Of a stretch of DNA of 64,000 bases, positions 53,527 to 63,383 are shown one piece after another (position 1 is the first letter of the stretch; each line of letters starts with the position of its first letter). The stretch covers positions 310,001 to 374,000 of the forward strand of contig NZ_SCOM01000002.1 of assembly GCF_005508865.1 (NCBI RefSeq), read 5' to 3'. This DNA is from Pseudomonas sp. F(2018) (GTDB lineage Bacteria > Pseudomonadota > Gammaproteobacteria > Pseudomonadales > Pseudomonadaceae). Position numbers and translations under genes: made by a program. Under the pieces are notes generated by a model that worked only from the letters and a program-made list of their open reading frames with translations, did no database searches and was not told the origin of the DNA.

Positions 53527-54744
53527 ATGGCGGACGTTAAGAAGGTAGTTCTGGCCTATTCCGGTGGCCTGGACACCTCGGTGATCCTCAAGTGGCTGCA
53601 AGACACCTATAACTGCGAAGTGGTGACCTTCACCGCCGACCTCGGCCAGGGCGAAGAGGTCGAGCCGGCCCGCGCCAAGGCCCAGGCCATGGGCGTCAAG
53701 GAAATCTACATCGACGACCTGCGCGAAGAATTCGTCCGCGACTTCGTCTACCCGATGTTCCGCGCCAACACCATCTACGAAGGCGAGTACCTGCTGGGTA
53801 CCTCCATCGCCCGTCCGCTGATCGCCAAGCGCCTGATCGAGATCGCCAACGAGACCGGCGCCGACGCCATCTCCCACGGCGCTACCGGCAAGGGCAATGA
53901 CCAGGTGCGCTTCGAGCTGGGCGCCTACGCGCTGAAGCCGGGTGTGAAAGTGATCGCCCCCTGGCGCGAGTGGGACCTGCTGTCCCGCGAGAAGCTGATG
54001 GACTACGCCGAGAAGCACGCCATCCCGATCGAGCGTCACGGCAAGAAGAAGTCGCCATACTCCATGGATGCCAACCTGCTGCACATCTCCTATGAAGGCG
54101 GCGTGCTGGAAGACACCTGGACCGAGCACGAAGAAGACATGTGGAAGTGGACCAAGTCGCCGGAAGCGGCGCCGGACACCCCCACCTACATCGAGCTGAC
54201 CTACCGCAAGGGCGACATCGTCGCCATCGACGGCAAGGACATGACCCCGGCCGCCGTGCTGGCCGAGCTGAACCGCATCGGCGGCGAGAACGGCATCGGT
54301 CGCCTCGACATCGTCGAGAACCGCTATGTCGGCATGAAGTCCCGCGGCTGTTACGAGACCCCCGGCGGCACCATCATGCTGCGCGCCCACCGCGCCATCG
54401 AGTCGATCACCCTGGACCGCGAAGTGGCCCACCTGAAAGACGAGCTGATGCCCAAGTACGCCAGCCTGATCTACACCGGCTATTGGTGGAGCCCGGAGCG
54501 TCTGATGCTGCAGCAGATGATCGACGCCTCGCAGACCAACGTGAATGGTGTGGTACGCCTGAAGCTGTACAAGGGCAACGTCATCGTGGTTGGCCGCAAG
54601 TCCGACGACTCGCTGTTCGACGCCAACATCGCGACCTTCGAGGAAGACGGCGGCGCCTACAACCAGGCCGATGCGGCGGGCTTCATCAAGCTCAACGCCC
54701 TGCGTATGCGCATCGCCGCTGGCAAGGGCCGCAAGCTGTTCTGA
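53527..54744 (+). CDS. argG: argininosuccinate synthase
   Basis: 405 residues, near-identical in feel to the P. aeruginosa enzyme. AYSGGLDTS (ATP loop, ~10-18), [15 protein letters not shown] and SPYSMDANL are signature segments. It joins citrulline and aspartate in arginine synthesis. The start MADVKK at 53527 is chosen over ATG 53512 by homology. Confidence 0.97.
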   Translation: MADVKKVVLAYSGGLDTSVILKWLQDTYNCEVVTFTADLGQGEEVEPARAKAQAMGVKEIYIDDLREEFVRDFVYPMFRANTIYEGEYLLGTSIARPLIAKRLIEIANETGADAISHGATGKGNDQVRFELGAYALKPGVKVIAPWREWDLLSREKLMDYAEKHAIPIERHGKKKSPYSMDANLLHISYEGGVLEDTWTEHEEDMWKWTKSPEAAPDTPTYIELTYRKGDIVAIDGKDMTPAAVLAELNRIGGENGIGRLDIVENRYVGMKSRGCYETPGGTIMLRAHRAIESITLDREVAHLKDELMPKYASLIYTGYWWSPERLMLQQMIDASQTNVNGVVRLKLYKGNVIVVGRKSDDSLFDANIATFEEDGGAYNQADAAGFIKLNALRMRIAAGKGRKLF

Positions 54745-54767
54745 TAAGCTGAAACCCTGCGCCAAAC

Positions 54768-54792
54768 GAACCCCGGCCATGAGCCGGGGTTC
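54768..54792 (+). terminator. argG terminator
   Basis: GAACCCCGGC-CATGA-GCCGGGGTTC, followed by TGTTTTTAT. Confidence 0.88.
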
Positions 54793-54835
54793 TGTTTTTA
54801 TAAGCCCGCACCAGGGCAACGATGAGGAAAACCTG

Positions 54836-55228
54836 ATGAGACTGCTGCACACCATGCTGCGCGTCGGCGACATGGATCGCTCCATCGCCTTCTACACCGA
54901 AGTGCTGGGCATGACCCTGCTGCGCCGCAAGGACTACCCGGACGGCCAGTTCACCCTGGCCTTCGTAGGCTACGGTAACGAAGCCGAGAACAGTGTGATC
55001 GAGCTGACCTACAACTGGGGCGTCGACAGCTACGAGCTGGGCACAGGCTACGGCCACATCGCCCTGGAAGTGGAAGACGTCTACAAGGCCTGCGAGGACA
55101 TCCGCGCCCGTGGCGGCAAGATCACTCGCGAGCCGGGGCCGATGAAGCACGGCACCAGCATCCTGGCCTTCGTCGAGGATCCGGACGGCTACAAAATCGA
55201 GCTGCTGTCGCCCAAGCGCAACGATTGA
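54836..55228 (+). CDS. gloA: lactoylglutathione lyase (glyoxalase I)
   Basis: 130 residues. Metal ligands appear in [10 protein letters not shown] (His5), VIELTYNWG (Glu56), [11 protein letters not shown] (His) and GYKIELLSP (Glu). The short, nickel-type GloA form detoxifies methylglyoxal. GAGGA lies 7 bases before the ATG. Follows argG as in P. aeruginosa. Confidence 0.94.
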   Translation: MRLLHTMLRVGDMDRSIAFYTEVLGMTLLRRKDYPDGQFTLAFVGYGNEAENSVIELTYNWGVDSYELGTGYGHIALEVEDVYKACEDIRARGGKITREPGPMKHGTSILAFVEDPDGYKIELLSPKRND

Positions 55229-55240
55229 CAGCTGCTATGC

Positions 55241-55262
55241 TTTGTAAGTAAAAGCTTACAAA
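55241..55262. other. short AT-rich inverted repeat before the cyclase gene
   Basis: TTTGTAAG-TAAAAG-CTTACAAA is an 8-bp perfect repeat 13 bp after gloA and 36 bp before the next start; TTGACA lies just upstream (55225-55230). It may be an operator or weak terminator. Confidence 0.35.
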
Positions 55263-55297
55263 AGCAATGGCCATTTGCCTGGCCATCGAGGTGTTCC

Positions 55298-56371
55298 ATG
55301 ACGGCTGATCCCCAGGCGCTGCGCCTGATACGGGTTGTGCAGGAGCTGTCGATGGCGAGGGATGTGGATCGGGTGGCGGAGATCGTCCGTCACGCGGCTC
55401 GCGAGCTGACCGGTGCCGACGGCGCCACCTTCGTTCTGCGCGATGGACAGCAGTGTTTCTATCGCGACGAGGATGCCATTTCGCCCCTGTGGAAGGGGCA
55501 GCGCTTCCCCATGAGCCTGTGCATCAGCGGTTGGGCCATGCTCAACCGCCAGGCCACGGTGATTCCAGATATCTACCTGGACCCGCGCATCCCGCATGAG
55601 GCCTACCGGCCGACCTTCGTCAAAAGCCTGGTCATGGTGCCGATCCGCACCCTGGACCCGATCGGCGCCATCGGCAACTACTGGGCCAGCCCGCATACCG
55701 CCACTGCCGAGCAGGTCGAGTTGCTGCAGGCGCTGGCCGATTCCACTTCGATCGCCCTGGAGAACGTGCAGGTCTACTCCGAGCTGGAGCGCAGGGTGGA
55801 GGAGCGCACCGGGCAACTGGTGGAGGTCAATCATCGCCTGCAGGCCGAGGTGCGCGAGCGCGAGCGGATGGCGGCGGAGGTGCGCCAGCTGTCGCTGACC
55901 GACGAGCTGACCGGGCTGCGCAACCGTCGCGGCTTCCTGCTGCTCGCCGAGCGCGAGCTGGAGTCGGCGCGTCGCCGCGGAGGGCGCTGCCTGTTGCTGT
56001 ATGCCGATCTGGATTATCTGAAACAGGCCAACGACCGCTTCGGCCATGCCGCCGGCGACGCCATGCTGATCGATGCCGCGCAGCTGCTGCGTTCGCTGTT
56101 CCGCAGCACCGATGTGGTCGCCCGTCTGGGCGGGGACGAGTTCGTGGTACTGGCCAGCGACTACACCAGCAGCGAGGAGGTGCTGCTGCGCCTGCACCAC
56201 GCGCTGGAGGCGTTCCGCCGCAGTACCGGGCGGCCTCTGTCGCTGAGCGTGGGGCTCGCCGAGTCGTCCCTGCGCGGTAATAGTGACCTGGACGCCTTGC
56301 TGCAACAGGCGGACACGGCCATGTATGCCAACAAGTGCGCGCGCCGCCGGCCGCTGGCGGTCAATCAGTAA
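55298..56371 (+). CDS. GAF-GGDEF diguanylate cyclase
   Basis: 357 residues. An N-terminal GAF-like domain (~10-165; contains CISGWAMLNRQATVIPDIY), a short coiled coil (~165-200), then a GGDEF domain with TDELTGLRNRRGF and the intact RLGGDEFVVLA active site. No inhibitory RxxD motif is obvious four residues upstream (STDVVARLGG). Likely makes cyclic di-GMP in response to a small ligand. Terminated downstream. Confidence 0.87.
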   Translation: MTADPQALRLIRVVQELSMARDVDRVAEIVRHAARELTGADGATFVLRDGQQCFYRDEDAISPLWKGQRFPMSLCISGWAMLNRQATVIPDIYLDPRIPHEAYRPTFVKSLVMVPIRTLDPIGAIGNYWASPHTATAEQVELLQALADSTSIALENVQVYSELERRVEERTGQLVEVNHRLQAEVRERERMAAEVRQLSLTDELTGLRNRRGFLLLAERELESARRRGGRCLLLYADLDYLKQANDRFGHAAGDAMLIDAAQLLRSLFRSTDVVARLGGDEFVVLASDYTSSEEVLLRLHHALEAFRRSTGRPLSLSVGLAESSLRGNSDLDALLQQADTAMYANKCARRRPLAVNQ

Positions 56372-56373
56372 CG

Positions 56374-56400
56374 AAAAAGCCCCGCAGTGCGGGGCTTTTT
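56374..56400. terminator. bidirectional terminator
   Basis: AAAAAGCCCCGC-AGT-GCGGGGCTTTTT between the cyclase and the small convergent gene. Confidence 0.9.
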
Positions 56401-56411
56401 TCGATCCGACT

Positions 56412-56588
56412 TCAAAAGTCGTAATCGTAGTCGTTCAACTGTCGCTGCAGGCGTCGCTCATCGAGCAGGTTGTCGATGATGCGGCGCTTGGTCAGATTGG
56501 TCTTGGCGACCTCCACCGTACGCTCGCCGCTGTCTTCCACCTCTTCGGCGACGAAGTCATCTTCGAGTTCTTCTTTGCCAGTGCTCAT
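56412..56588 (-). CDS. PA3496-family small protein
   Basis: 58 residues, MSTGKEELEDDFVAEEVED at the start and LNDYDYDF at the end, highly charged, with KRRIIDNLLDERRLQRQL in the middle. It is too short for many ORF callers, but it lies between nth and a terminator exactly where P. aeruginosa has PA3496 (annotated as a putative envelope integrity protein). Function unproven. Confidence 0.78.
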   Translation of the reverse strand: MSTGKEELEDDFVAEEVEDSGERTVEVAKTNLTKRRIIDNLLDERRLQRQLNDYDYDF

Positions 56589-56694
56589 GTATCACTCCAG
56601 CTTTCGGAATGCTGATGGCGCACCTTATAGCGATAAAGCCAGAGCCGGTAAAAAAGATTTTTTCAATCGGTACTATGCCCGATTCAATGGCTTT

Positions 56695-57333
56695 TCAATC
56701 GTCGGAAGTCTTCGCCTTGTACTCGCACAGGTCCTCGATGCGGCAGGCGCCGCAACGCGGCTTGCGTGCCTGGCAGACGTAGCGGCCGTGCAGGATCAGC
56801 CAGTGGTGCGCATCCAGCAGAAACTCCTTGGGCACGAACTTGACCAGCTTCTTCTCCACTTCCAGCACGTTCTTGCCCGGGGCGATGCCGGTGCGGTTAC
56901 TGACGCGGAAGATATGCGTGTCCACCGCCATGGCCGGCTGGCGGAAGGCGGTGTTGAGCACCACGTTGGCGGTCTTGCGGCCGACTCCGGGCAGCGCCTC
57001 CAGATCCTCGCGGTTGTCCGGCACCTGACTGCCATGTTTCTCGACCAGGATGCGGCAGGTCTCGATGACGTTCTTCGCCTTGCTGTTGAACAGGCCGATG
57101 GTCTTGATGTACTCGGAGAGGCCCTCGACACCCAGCGCATAGATGGCTTCCGGGGTGTTGGCGACCGGGTAGAGCTTGGCCGTGGCCTTGTTCACCCCGA
57201 CATCGGTGGCCTGGGCGGAGAGGATCACCGCGATCAGCAGCTCGAACGGCGTGGTATAGGCCAGTTCGGTCTTGGGTTCGGGGTTGTCTTCGTGCAGGCG
57301 GCGGAAGATCTCAAAGCGCTTGGCAGCGTTCAT
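56695..57333 (-). CDS. nth: endonuclease III
   Basis: 212 residues. Helix-hairpin-helix LPGVGRKTANVVL with catalytic Lys, the catalytic Asp in AVDTHIFRV and the C-terminal [4Fe-4S] motif C-x6-C-x2-C-x5-C (CQARKPRCGACRIEDLC). It removes oxidised pyrimidines from DNA. ATG overlaps the rnfE stop by 4 bp, so it is the last gene of the rnf operon. Confidence 0.95.
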   Translation of the reverse strand: MNAAKRFEIFRRLHEDNPEPKTELAYTTPFELLIAVILSAQATDVGVNKATAKLYPVANTPEAIYALGVEGLSEYIKTIGLFNSKAKNVIETCRILVEKHGSQVPDNREDLEALPGVGRKTANVVLNTAFRQPAMAVDTHIFRVSNRTGIAPGKNVLEVEKKLVKFVPKEFLLDAHHWLILHGRYVCQARKPRCGACRIEDLCEYKAKTSDD

Positions 57334-57884
57334 CGGGCGTCGTCTTGGTCGAAATGGCGAAAGAGGGCAACTAGCAAGCCGAGCAGGATAAAGCCGCCGA
57401 CGGCCTGCGTCAGCAGCGGCAGGCCGGCCTGCCAGTGCCAGCCGGAGAAGCCGCGGCCCAGCAGCCAGTCGGCGTGGGCCAGCAGGCTGCCATGGCCGAG
57501 AGCTTCGCGCAGGGTGCTGAGCAGCACGGCGAACAGGGCAAACCACAGTCCCAGCCGGAGGTCGCGCTTTGCTTCCATCTGCTCATCCAGGGCCAGTGCC
57601 AGGCAGGGCAGCAGCAACAGCGGCAGGTAGAGCGCCAGGGCGGCGGCCAGTTCGCTGCTGAGGGTTTGCAGAAGCAGGTCGAGGCTACCGGCCAGCACGG
57701 CGCCTGCCAGCAGCGTGGCGAGCAGCCGGCCATGAGCAGGCAGATGCTTGCGCAGCGGCGCCTGCAGCAGGCCGCACAGCGCTATCAGCAGCAGGCCGCC
57801 CAGGCCTATGCCGATGCCCTTGATCAGCAGGTCGGTGCCGCCCACCAGCGGAGCGAAGGCGAGCAGCTGCAGGTTGCGCTTCAT
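57330..57884 (-). CDS. rnfE: RnfE electron transport complex subunit
   Basis: 184 residues with about six hydrophobic helices. It is shorter and more diverged than the ~230-residue RnfE/RsxE of E. coli; position after rnfG and a GGTDLLIKGIGIGLGG segment support the call. Integral membrane part of the Rnf electron-transfer complex. Confidence 0.75.
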   Translation of the reverse strand: MKRNLQLLAFAPLVGGTDLLIKGIGIGLGGLLLIALCGLLQAPLRKHLPAHGRLLATLLAGAVLAGSLDLLLQTLSSELAAALALYLPLLLLPCLALALDEQMEAKRDLRLGLWFALFAVLLSTLREALGHGSLLAHADWLLGRGFSGWHWQAGLPLLTQAVGGFILLGLLVALFRHFDQDDAR

Positions 57885-58480
57885 GGTTGCGCCTCCAGTA
57901 GCCGTTGCCGCTCGGCATCGAAGAAGCGCAGGGCGCGTTGCAGGGCGTCGGTCACCGCGCGTGAGGTGATGGTGGCGCCGGCGATCTGGTCGACCTGGCC
58001 CTGGTCGGCACGCAGCGTCCAGGTCGCTATGTCGTCGTGTACTGTTTTGCCGGCAAAGCCGTGTAGCCAGGCAGCGCGGTTGGGAGTCAGCAGATCGGCC
58101 AGGCCGGGCGTCTCCTGCTGTTGCAGGACCTTGCTGGCGAGCAGCTGGCCATCCGGGGTGATCGCCACCAGCAGGCGGATCGGTCCCTCGTAGCCTTTGC
58201 CGGTCACCGGCAGCAGCACGGCGCTGGGCTGGCCATTCAGGCTGGCCAGATAGCCCTGCTCGGCGCGTGCGTTGCCCAGCAGGCCGCCGGCCGGCAGCGC
58301 GATGGGCTGTTGCAGTGGGCGGTTGTCGTAGCTACCTGCCGGCAGCAGGTCGAGCAGGGCGCGCTCGGCGGCGGCCTGGCGCTGTTGCTCGATGCGTGGT
58401 GCGGCGAAATGCTGGAGCGTGGCGAGCAGGGCGGCGCCACACAGGGCAATCGCTAGCAGGATTGCGGCGCTGCGCTTCAT
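57881..58480 (-). CDS. rnfG: RnfG electron transport complex subunit
   Basis: 199 residues: an N-terminal membrane anchor, then a periplasmic FMN-binding domain with GATITSRAV, the Thr of which covalently binds FMN in RnfG. Overlaps rnfD and rnfE by 4 bp each. Length fits the family. Confidence 0.9.
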   Translation of the reverse strand: MKRSAAILLAIALCGAALLATLQHFAAPRIEQQRQAAAERALLDLLPAGSYDNRPLQQPIALPAGGLLGNARAEQGYLASLNGQPSAVLLPVTGKGYEGPIRLLVAITPDGQLLASKVLQQQETPGLADLLTPNRAAWLHGFAGKTVHDDIATWTLRADQGQVDQIAGATITSRAVTDALQRALRFFDAERQRLLEAQP

Positions 58481-59481
58481 CGTGCAGCCCCCAGGCGATC
58501 CAGGCGGGTGACGCACAGGTTCATCAGCAGCACGGCGAAGGCCAGGCCGTCCGGATAGCCACCCCAGGTGCGAATGGCGTAGGTCAGCAGGCCGACGCCG
58601 ATGCCGAAGTACAGGCGCCCGCGCGCACTGTCCGGGCCGCTGACAGGCTCGGTGACGATGAAGAAGGCGCCGAGCATGGCGGCGCCACTGAACAGGTGCA
58701 GCAGCGGCGAGCCGTTGGAGTCCGAGCCCGAACCGTTCCAGCACAGCAGGCTGGCGACGAACAGGGCGCCGAGCATGCCGGCCGGCGCTTGCCAGCGGAT
58801 CACCTTCTGCTGCAGCAGGAACAGGCCGCCGGCGAGGAAGGCCAGATTGACCCATTCCACGCCGCGCCCGCCGACGCCGCCGAAGGCCGGGTGGCTGGCG
58901 AACAGCTCGTCGACAGTCAGGCGGTCGTTGTGGCGCAGGCTGTCCAGCACCGTGGCCTGGCTCCAGCCATCCGGCAGGCCGGGACCAAAGCCGAAGATCT
59001 GCTGCAGCGCGCCGAGCAGGCCGTGCTCTGTGCCAGGCGCCGGCCAGTGCACCATCTGCGCCGGGAAGGCGATGAGAGCGAAGGCGTAACCGAGCATGGC
59101 CGGGTTGAACGGGTTGTTGCCGAAGCCGCCGAACAGCGCCTTGCCGAACAGGCTGGCGAAGGCGGCGCTGGCCACGGTCAGCCACCAAGGGGCGTAGTTG
59201 GGCAGGGCCAGGGCCAGCAGCAGGGCGCTGACCAGGCCGCTGCCTTCGGCCAGCAGTGGCTGTTCGAACAGGCTGCGCGCTTTATCGGCGAGCGCCTGGC
59301 CGCGCAAATGGCGGCTCAGCAGGTCGCAGGCGCAGCAGGTGAGGGCGGCCAGCAGCAGCTGGATCAGTAGGCCCCAACCGTTGAACCAGAGCAGGGCCAG
59401 GGCGCCGGGCAGGCAAGCGAGCAGCACCCGCTGCATGCTCGGGCGCGGGTCGAAGGCGATTTCAGGGCTGCTGGTAGTCAT
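58477..59481 (-). CDS. rnfD: RnfD electron transport complex subunit
   Basis: 334 residues, about nine membrane segments. [10 protein letters not shown] aligns with the FMN-attachment motif SATPLD of Rnf[14 protein letters not shown] and [11 protein letters not shown] are typical. The start [10 protein letters not shown] at 59481 overlaps rnfB by 20 bp; an ATG at 59499 is the alternative. The gene follows rnfB directly, without rnfC between. Confidence 0.9.
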   Translation of the reverse strand: MTTSSPEIAFDPRPSMQRVLLACLPGALALLWFNGWGLLIQLLLAALTCCACDLLSRHLRGQALADKARSLFEQPLLAEGSGLVSALLLALALPNYAPWWLTVASAAFASLFGKALFGGFGNNPFNPAMLGYAFALIAFPAQMVHWPAPGTEHGLLGALQQIFGFGPGLPDGWSQATVLDSLRHNDRLTVDELFASHPAFGGVGGRGVEWVNLAFLAGGLFLLQQKVIRWQAPAGMLGALFVASLLCWNGSGSDSNGSPLLHLFSGAAMLGAFFIVTEPVSGPDSARGRLYFGIGVGLLTYAIRTWGGYPDGLAFAVLLMNLCVTRLDRLGAAR

Positions 59482-60610
59482 GCAGCTGTTGCTCGGCATT
59501 CGCCAGGCGCTGGCGGGCTTGCTGCAAGGTGTCGGCTGATGCCGCCGCAGGGTTGGCCGTCAGGCATCGCTCCAGGCGCTGCAACTCCGCGCGGGCGTAG
59601 GCGTGCTCGGTCTTCAGTTCGCGCAATTTGAGGTCTACCGGCTGCTTGTCGGTGCGCACCAGATCGGGCAGCGGCTTGCCACTTGCCTCCTCGGCGGCGT
59701 GCAGAGCTTGGGCGGCGGCCTCCAGATTGGCGCGCAGCGTTTGCAGCGTGGTGTCGTCCGCGCCCTGGCGCGTGGCCTTGTCCAGCTCGGCGCGGCGCAG
59801 GGCGAACTGGATCTTGGCCTGCTTGAGTGCGGTGATGCCGGCAGCGGGAGCTGCCGGTGCTGGCGGCGTGGTTTGCTCCAGGGCCTGCTGGGCACGTTCG
59901 GCGGCCTGGCGCAGTTCGTCCACCTGGCGCTGCAGCTCGGGGCTGCCGTGCTGGGCCAGTTGCTTCTCGGCCTTGGCCAGCACCACTTTGGCCATGGCCG
60001 CCTCGATCTTCAGGCGCTTGTACTGATCGTCGTTGCTGGCGACCGGCTGCGCTGGAGTGGTGGGCTGGGTCGCCGGTGTGCGTGCGGCGCGCTCGGCCTG
60101 GCGCTTGGCGTCGTTGCGCGCCAGGCGGGCCAGATGCTCCTCATGGCGGCTACGGAACTGGTCGGCGCGCTGGCGCTGGGTTTCAGCCTCGGCGCCGGCC
60201 AGCGGCAGGATGTCGATGCAGTCGACCGGGCAGGGCGCCACGCACAGCTCGCAGCCGGTGCACTCGGCGGTGATCACCGTGTGCATCAGCTTGGCCGCGC
60301 CGACGATGGCGTCCACGGGGCAGGCCTGGATGCACTTGGTGCAGCCGATGCACTCGGCCTCGCGGATCAGGGCGATCTGCGCCGGTACGGCGGGCAGCTC
60401 CAGCGGCAGCTCCGGCACCTTGAGCAGTTGGGCCAGGGCATGGATGGTGGCGGTGCCGCCCGGTGGGCACTTGTTGATCGCCTCGCCATTGGCGATGCCC
60501 TCGGCGTAGGGCTTGCAGCCCGGGTGGCCGCACTTGCCGCACTGGGTCTGCGGCAGCAGGGCGTCGATGGCCTGGATGCGCCGGGCGTCGCTACGCAAGG
60601 CGTTGCTCAT
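59462..60610 (-). CDS. rnfB: RnfB-type ferredoxin with C-terminal extension
   Basis: 382 residues. [20 protein letters not shown] is the N-terminal 4Fe-4S motif, followed by two [4Fe-4S] ferredoxin motifs ([32 protein letters not shown]). There is no N-terminal transmembrane helix, unlike E. coli RsxB. Residues ~165-382 are an Ala/Gln/Glu-rich coiled-coil tail that resembles the C-terminal tail of RnfC. ATG overlaps the rnfA stop by 4 bp. Confidence 0.88.
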   Translation of the reverse strand: MSNALRSDARRIQAIDALLPQTQCGKCGHPGCKPYAEGIANGEAINKCPPGGTATIHALAQLLKVPELPLELPAVPAQIALIREAECIGCTKCIQACPVDAIVGAAKLMHTVITAECTGCELCVAPCPVDCIDILPLAGAEAETQRQRADQFRSRHEEHLARLARNDAKRQAERAARTPATQPTTPAQPVASNDDQYKRLKIEAAMAKVVLAKAEKQLAQHGSPELQRQVDELRQAAERAQQALEQTTPPAPAAPAAGITALKQAKIQFALRRAELDKATRQGADDTTLQTLRANLEAAAQALHAAEEASGKPLPDLVRTDKQPVDLKLRELKTEHAYARAELQRLERCLTANPAAASADTLQQARQRLANAEQQLHDYQQP

Positions 60611-61155
60611 ACCGCCCCCATGCCGTTGAAGCCGAGGAAGGCCAGGCTCATCAGGCCGGCGGCGATCAGCAGGATCGGCGTGCCGCGCAAGGCGACTGGC
60701 ACATCGCACTGTTCGATGCGCTCGAGCAGGTCGCTCATCAGTTGTAAGACCAGCCAGAAGCCCAGGCCGCCGCCGATGCCTAAGGCCAGCGCGGCGGCGA
60801 AACCGTCCAGCGAACGAGCAAGGAACATGGCGCCCAGGCCGTTGCCGAGCAGCAGCGGCCACAGGCCGGATTGGTCGAGGGCAGGGCGCAGGCGCTGCAA
60901 CAGGGCCAGGCTGAGCCAGCTCAGCGCTGCCAGCAGCGGTATGCCGATCAGCAGGTAGAGATAAACCAGGTCGACAGCCAACAGAGCCTGTTGCAGCAGC
61001 CAGGCAGTGGGCGCGGTGAGCAGGATCAACACTGCGCCGGCCGGCCCCAACGCCTGCACGCGGGCATGGCGCAGGGCATCGGCGGCGAGCGGCAGCCCGA
61101 GGATCAGGTTACTGACCAGCGCGGCGCCGATCAGGGCGAAGAGGAAGTCGCTCAT
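60607..61155 (-). CDS. rnfA: RnfA electron transport complex subunit
   Basis: 182 residues, six hydrophobic helices; [20 protein letters not shown] and FLGFNGMG match the RnfA/NqrE fold. It lacks the strict conservation of E. coli RsxA, so it is a diverged member. First gene of the operon, 58 bp from metG. Confidence 0.83.
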   Translation of the reverse strand: MSDFLFALIGAALVSNLILGLPLAADALRHARVQALGPAGAVLILLTAPTAWLLQQALLAVDLVYLYLLIGIPLLAALSWLSLALLQRLRPALDQSGLWPLLLGNGLGAMFLARSLDGFAAALALGIGGGLGFWLVLQLMSDLLERIEQCDVPVALRGTPILLIAAGLMSLAFLGFNGMGAV

Positions 61156-61213
61156 GCACTCAGGCTCCAGGCGCGCGGCGGGTGCTGCGCGCCTGTTACA
61201 AGGCTAGCCCAGC

Positions 61214-63250
61214 TTACTTGACGCGCTGGCCGGGCTTGGCGCCGCTGTCCGGGCTGAGCAGGTAGATTTCCTCGCCGCCCGGGCCGGCGGCCAGGACCAT
61301 GCCTTCGCTGATGCCGAACTTCATCTTGCGCGGGGCCAGGTTGGCCACGTACAGGGTCAGGCGGCCTTCCAGCTTGCTCGGGTCCGGGTAGGCGGACTTG
61401 ATGCCAGAGAACACGTTGCGCTTCTCGTCGCCGATATCCAGCGACAGGCGCAGCAGCTTGTCGGCACCCTCGACGAACTCGCACTTCTCGATCAGGGCGA
61501 TACGCAGATCTACCGCTGCAAAAGCGTCGAAGTTGATCTCGGCGGCCAGCGGGTCCTTGTGCAGTTCGCCATTGCCAGCAGGTTTGCTGGCTTCGGCGGC
61601 GAGGTCTTCCTTGGAGGCTTCGGTCATGGCTTCGATCTTCGCGGGTTCGATACGGGTCAGCAGCGGGTTGAACGGTTTCAGCTGGTGGTTGGCCAGCGGG
61701 GTGGCCAGATCATTCCAGGTCAGCGGGGCGACGTTGAGGAAGGCCTCGGCGTCGGCGGCCAGCTTCGGCAGCACCGGCTTGAGCAGGATCACCAGTTGGC
61801 GGAACAGGTTGACGCCCAGGGCGCAGATGTCCTGCACCTCGGCCTGCTTGCCCTCGACCTTGTTCAGCGCCCACGGCGCCTTGTCGGCGATCCAGGCGTT
61901 GGCGCGGTCGGCCAGGGCCATGATCTCGCGCATGGCGCGGGAGAAGTCGCGCGCCTCGTAGGCGTCGGCGATGCTTGGCGCGGCGGCCTGGAAGGCGGCC
62001 CACAGCTCCGGCTCGGGGTTGGCGTCGACCAGCACGCCGTTGTTACCCTTGTGGATGAAGCCGGCGCAGCGGCTGGCGATGTTGACCACCTTGCCGACCA
62101 GGTCGGAGTTGACCTTCTGCACGAAGTCCTCAAGGTTCAGGTCGAGGTCGTCCACGCCGCGGCTGAGCTTGGAGGCGTAGTAATAGCGCAGGTATTCCGG
62201 GTTCAGGTGGTCCAGGTAGGTGCGCGCCTTGACGAAGGTGCCGCGCGACTTGGACATCTTCTGACCGTTGACGGTGAGGTAGCCATGCACGTTGACCGCG
62301 GTGGGCTTGCGGTAGCCGGCGCCTTCGAGCATGGCCGGCCAGAACAGGGCGTGGAAGTTGACGATGTCCTTGCCGATGAAGTGGTACAGCTCGGCCGTCG
62401 AGTCCTTGTTCCAGAAGGCGTCGAAGTCCAGCTCCGGGCGCTTGGCACAGAGGTTCTTGAAGCTGGCCATGTAGCCGATCGGTGCGTCCAGCCAGACGTA
62501 GAAGTACTTGCCCGGCTCGTCCGGAATCTCGAAGCCGAAGTACGGCGCATCGCGGGAGATGTCCCACTCCTGCAGGCCGCCATCCAGCCATTCGGCGATC
62601 TTGTTGGCCACGGCGTCCTGCAGGGTGCCGGAGCGGGTCCAGGTCTTCAGCATGGCCTCGAAGTCGGGCAGCTTGAAGAAGAAGTGCTTGGAGTCCTTGA
62701 GCACCGGCACGGCGCCGGAGATGGCCGAGCGCGGGTTCTTCAACTCGGTCGGCTCGTAGGTGGCGCCGCATTTCTCGCAGTTGTCGCCGTACTGGTCCTC
62801 GGCCGCGCATTTCGGGCAGGTGCCCTTGATGAAGCGGTCGGCGAGGAACATGCCCTTCTCGGGGTCGAAGTACTGGGTCACCGAGCGAGTGGCGATATGG
62901 CCGGCGTCGCGCAGCTTGAGGTAGATGGCGGCGGACAGCTCGCGGTTTTCTTCGCCGTGGGTCGAGTGGTAGTTGTCGAAGTCCACGCCGAAGTCGGCGA
63001 AGTCGGCCATGTGCTCGGCCTGGACGTTGGCGATCAGCTGTTCCGGCGTGATGCCTTCCTTTTCGGCGCGCAGCATGATGGCCGAGCCGTGGGCGTCGTC
63101 GGCGCAGACGTAGATGGCCTGGTTGCCGCGCAGCTTCTGGAAGCGCACCCACATGTCGGTCTGGATGTACTCGAGCATGTGGCCGAGGTGGATCGAGCCG
63201 TTGGCGTAGGGCAGGGCGCTGGTAACGAGAATCTTGCGGGCTTCGGACAT
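61214..63250 (-). CDS. metG: methionyl-tRNA synthetase
   Basis: 678 residues. HIGH-type site [17 protein letters not shown] active loop, zinc knuckles [17 protein letters not shown], and a C-terminal tRNA-binding (EMAP/Trbp111) domain ([20 protein letters not shown]). Charges tRNA-Met. Divergent from apbC across 133 bp. Confidence 0.96.
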   Translation of the reverse strand: MSEARKILVTSALPYANGSIHLGHMLEYIQTDMWVRFQKLRGNQAIYVCADDAHGSAIMLRAEKEGITPEQLIANVQAEHMADFADFGVDFDNYHSTHGEENRELSAAIYLKLRDAGHIATRSVTQYFDPEKGMFLADRFIKGTCPKCAAEDQYGDNCEKCGATYEPTELKNPRSAISGAVPVLKDSKHFFFKLPDFEAMLKTWTRSGTLQDAVANKIAEWLDGGLQEWDISRDAPYFGFEIPDEPGKYFYVWLDAPIGYMASFKNLCAKRPELDFDAFWNKDSTAELYHFIGKDIVNFHALFWPAMLEGAGYRKPTAVNVHGYLTVNGQKMSKSRGTFVKARTYLDHLNPEYLRYYYASKLSRGVDDLDLNLEDFVQKVNSDLVGKVVNIASRCAGFIHKGNNGVLVDANPEPELWAAFQAAAPSIADAYEARDFSRAMREIMALADRANAWIADKAPWALNKVEGKQAEVQDICALGVNLFRQLVILLKPVLPKLAADAEAFLNVAPLTWNDLATPLANHQLKPFNPLLTRIEPAKIEAMTEASKEDLAAEASKPAGNGELHKDPLAAEINFDAFAAVDLRIALIEKCEFVEGADKLLRLSLDIGDEKRNVFSGIKSAYPDPSKLEGRLTLYVANLAPRKMKFGISEGMVLAAGPGGEEIYLLSPDSGAKPGQRVK

Positions 63251-63383
63251 GGTGATCGGGCCGTGACGGTATTACGAAGGAAGTCGGCCACTATATAGGC
63301 GCAGCGGTTTTTTTTCATCCGTACGGGGCGCGGCCCTGGGGTAATATGCCCGCCTGTTTTGCTCTGCCTTTCGGAGTTGCCCC

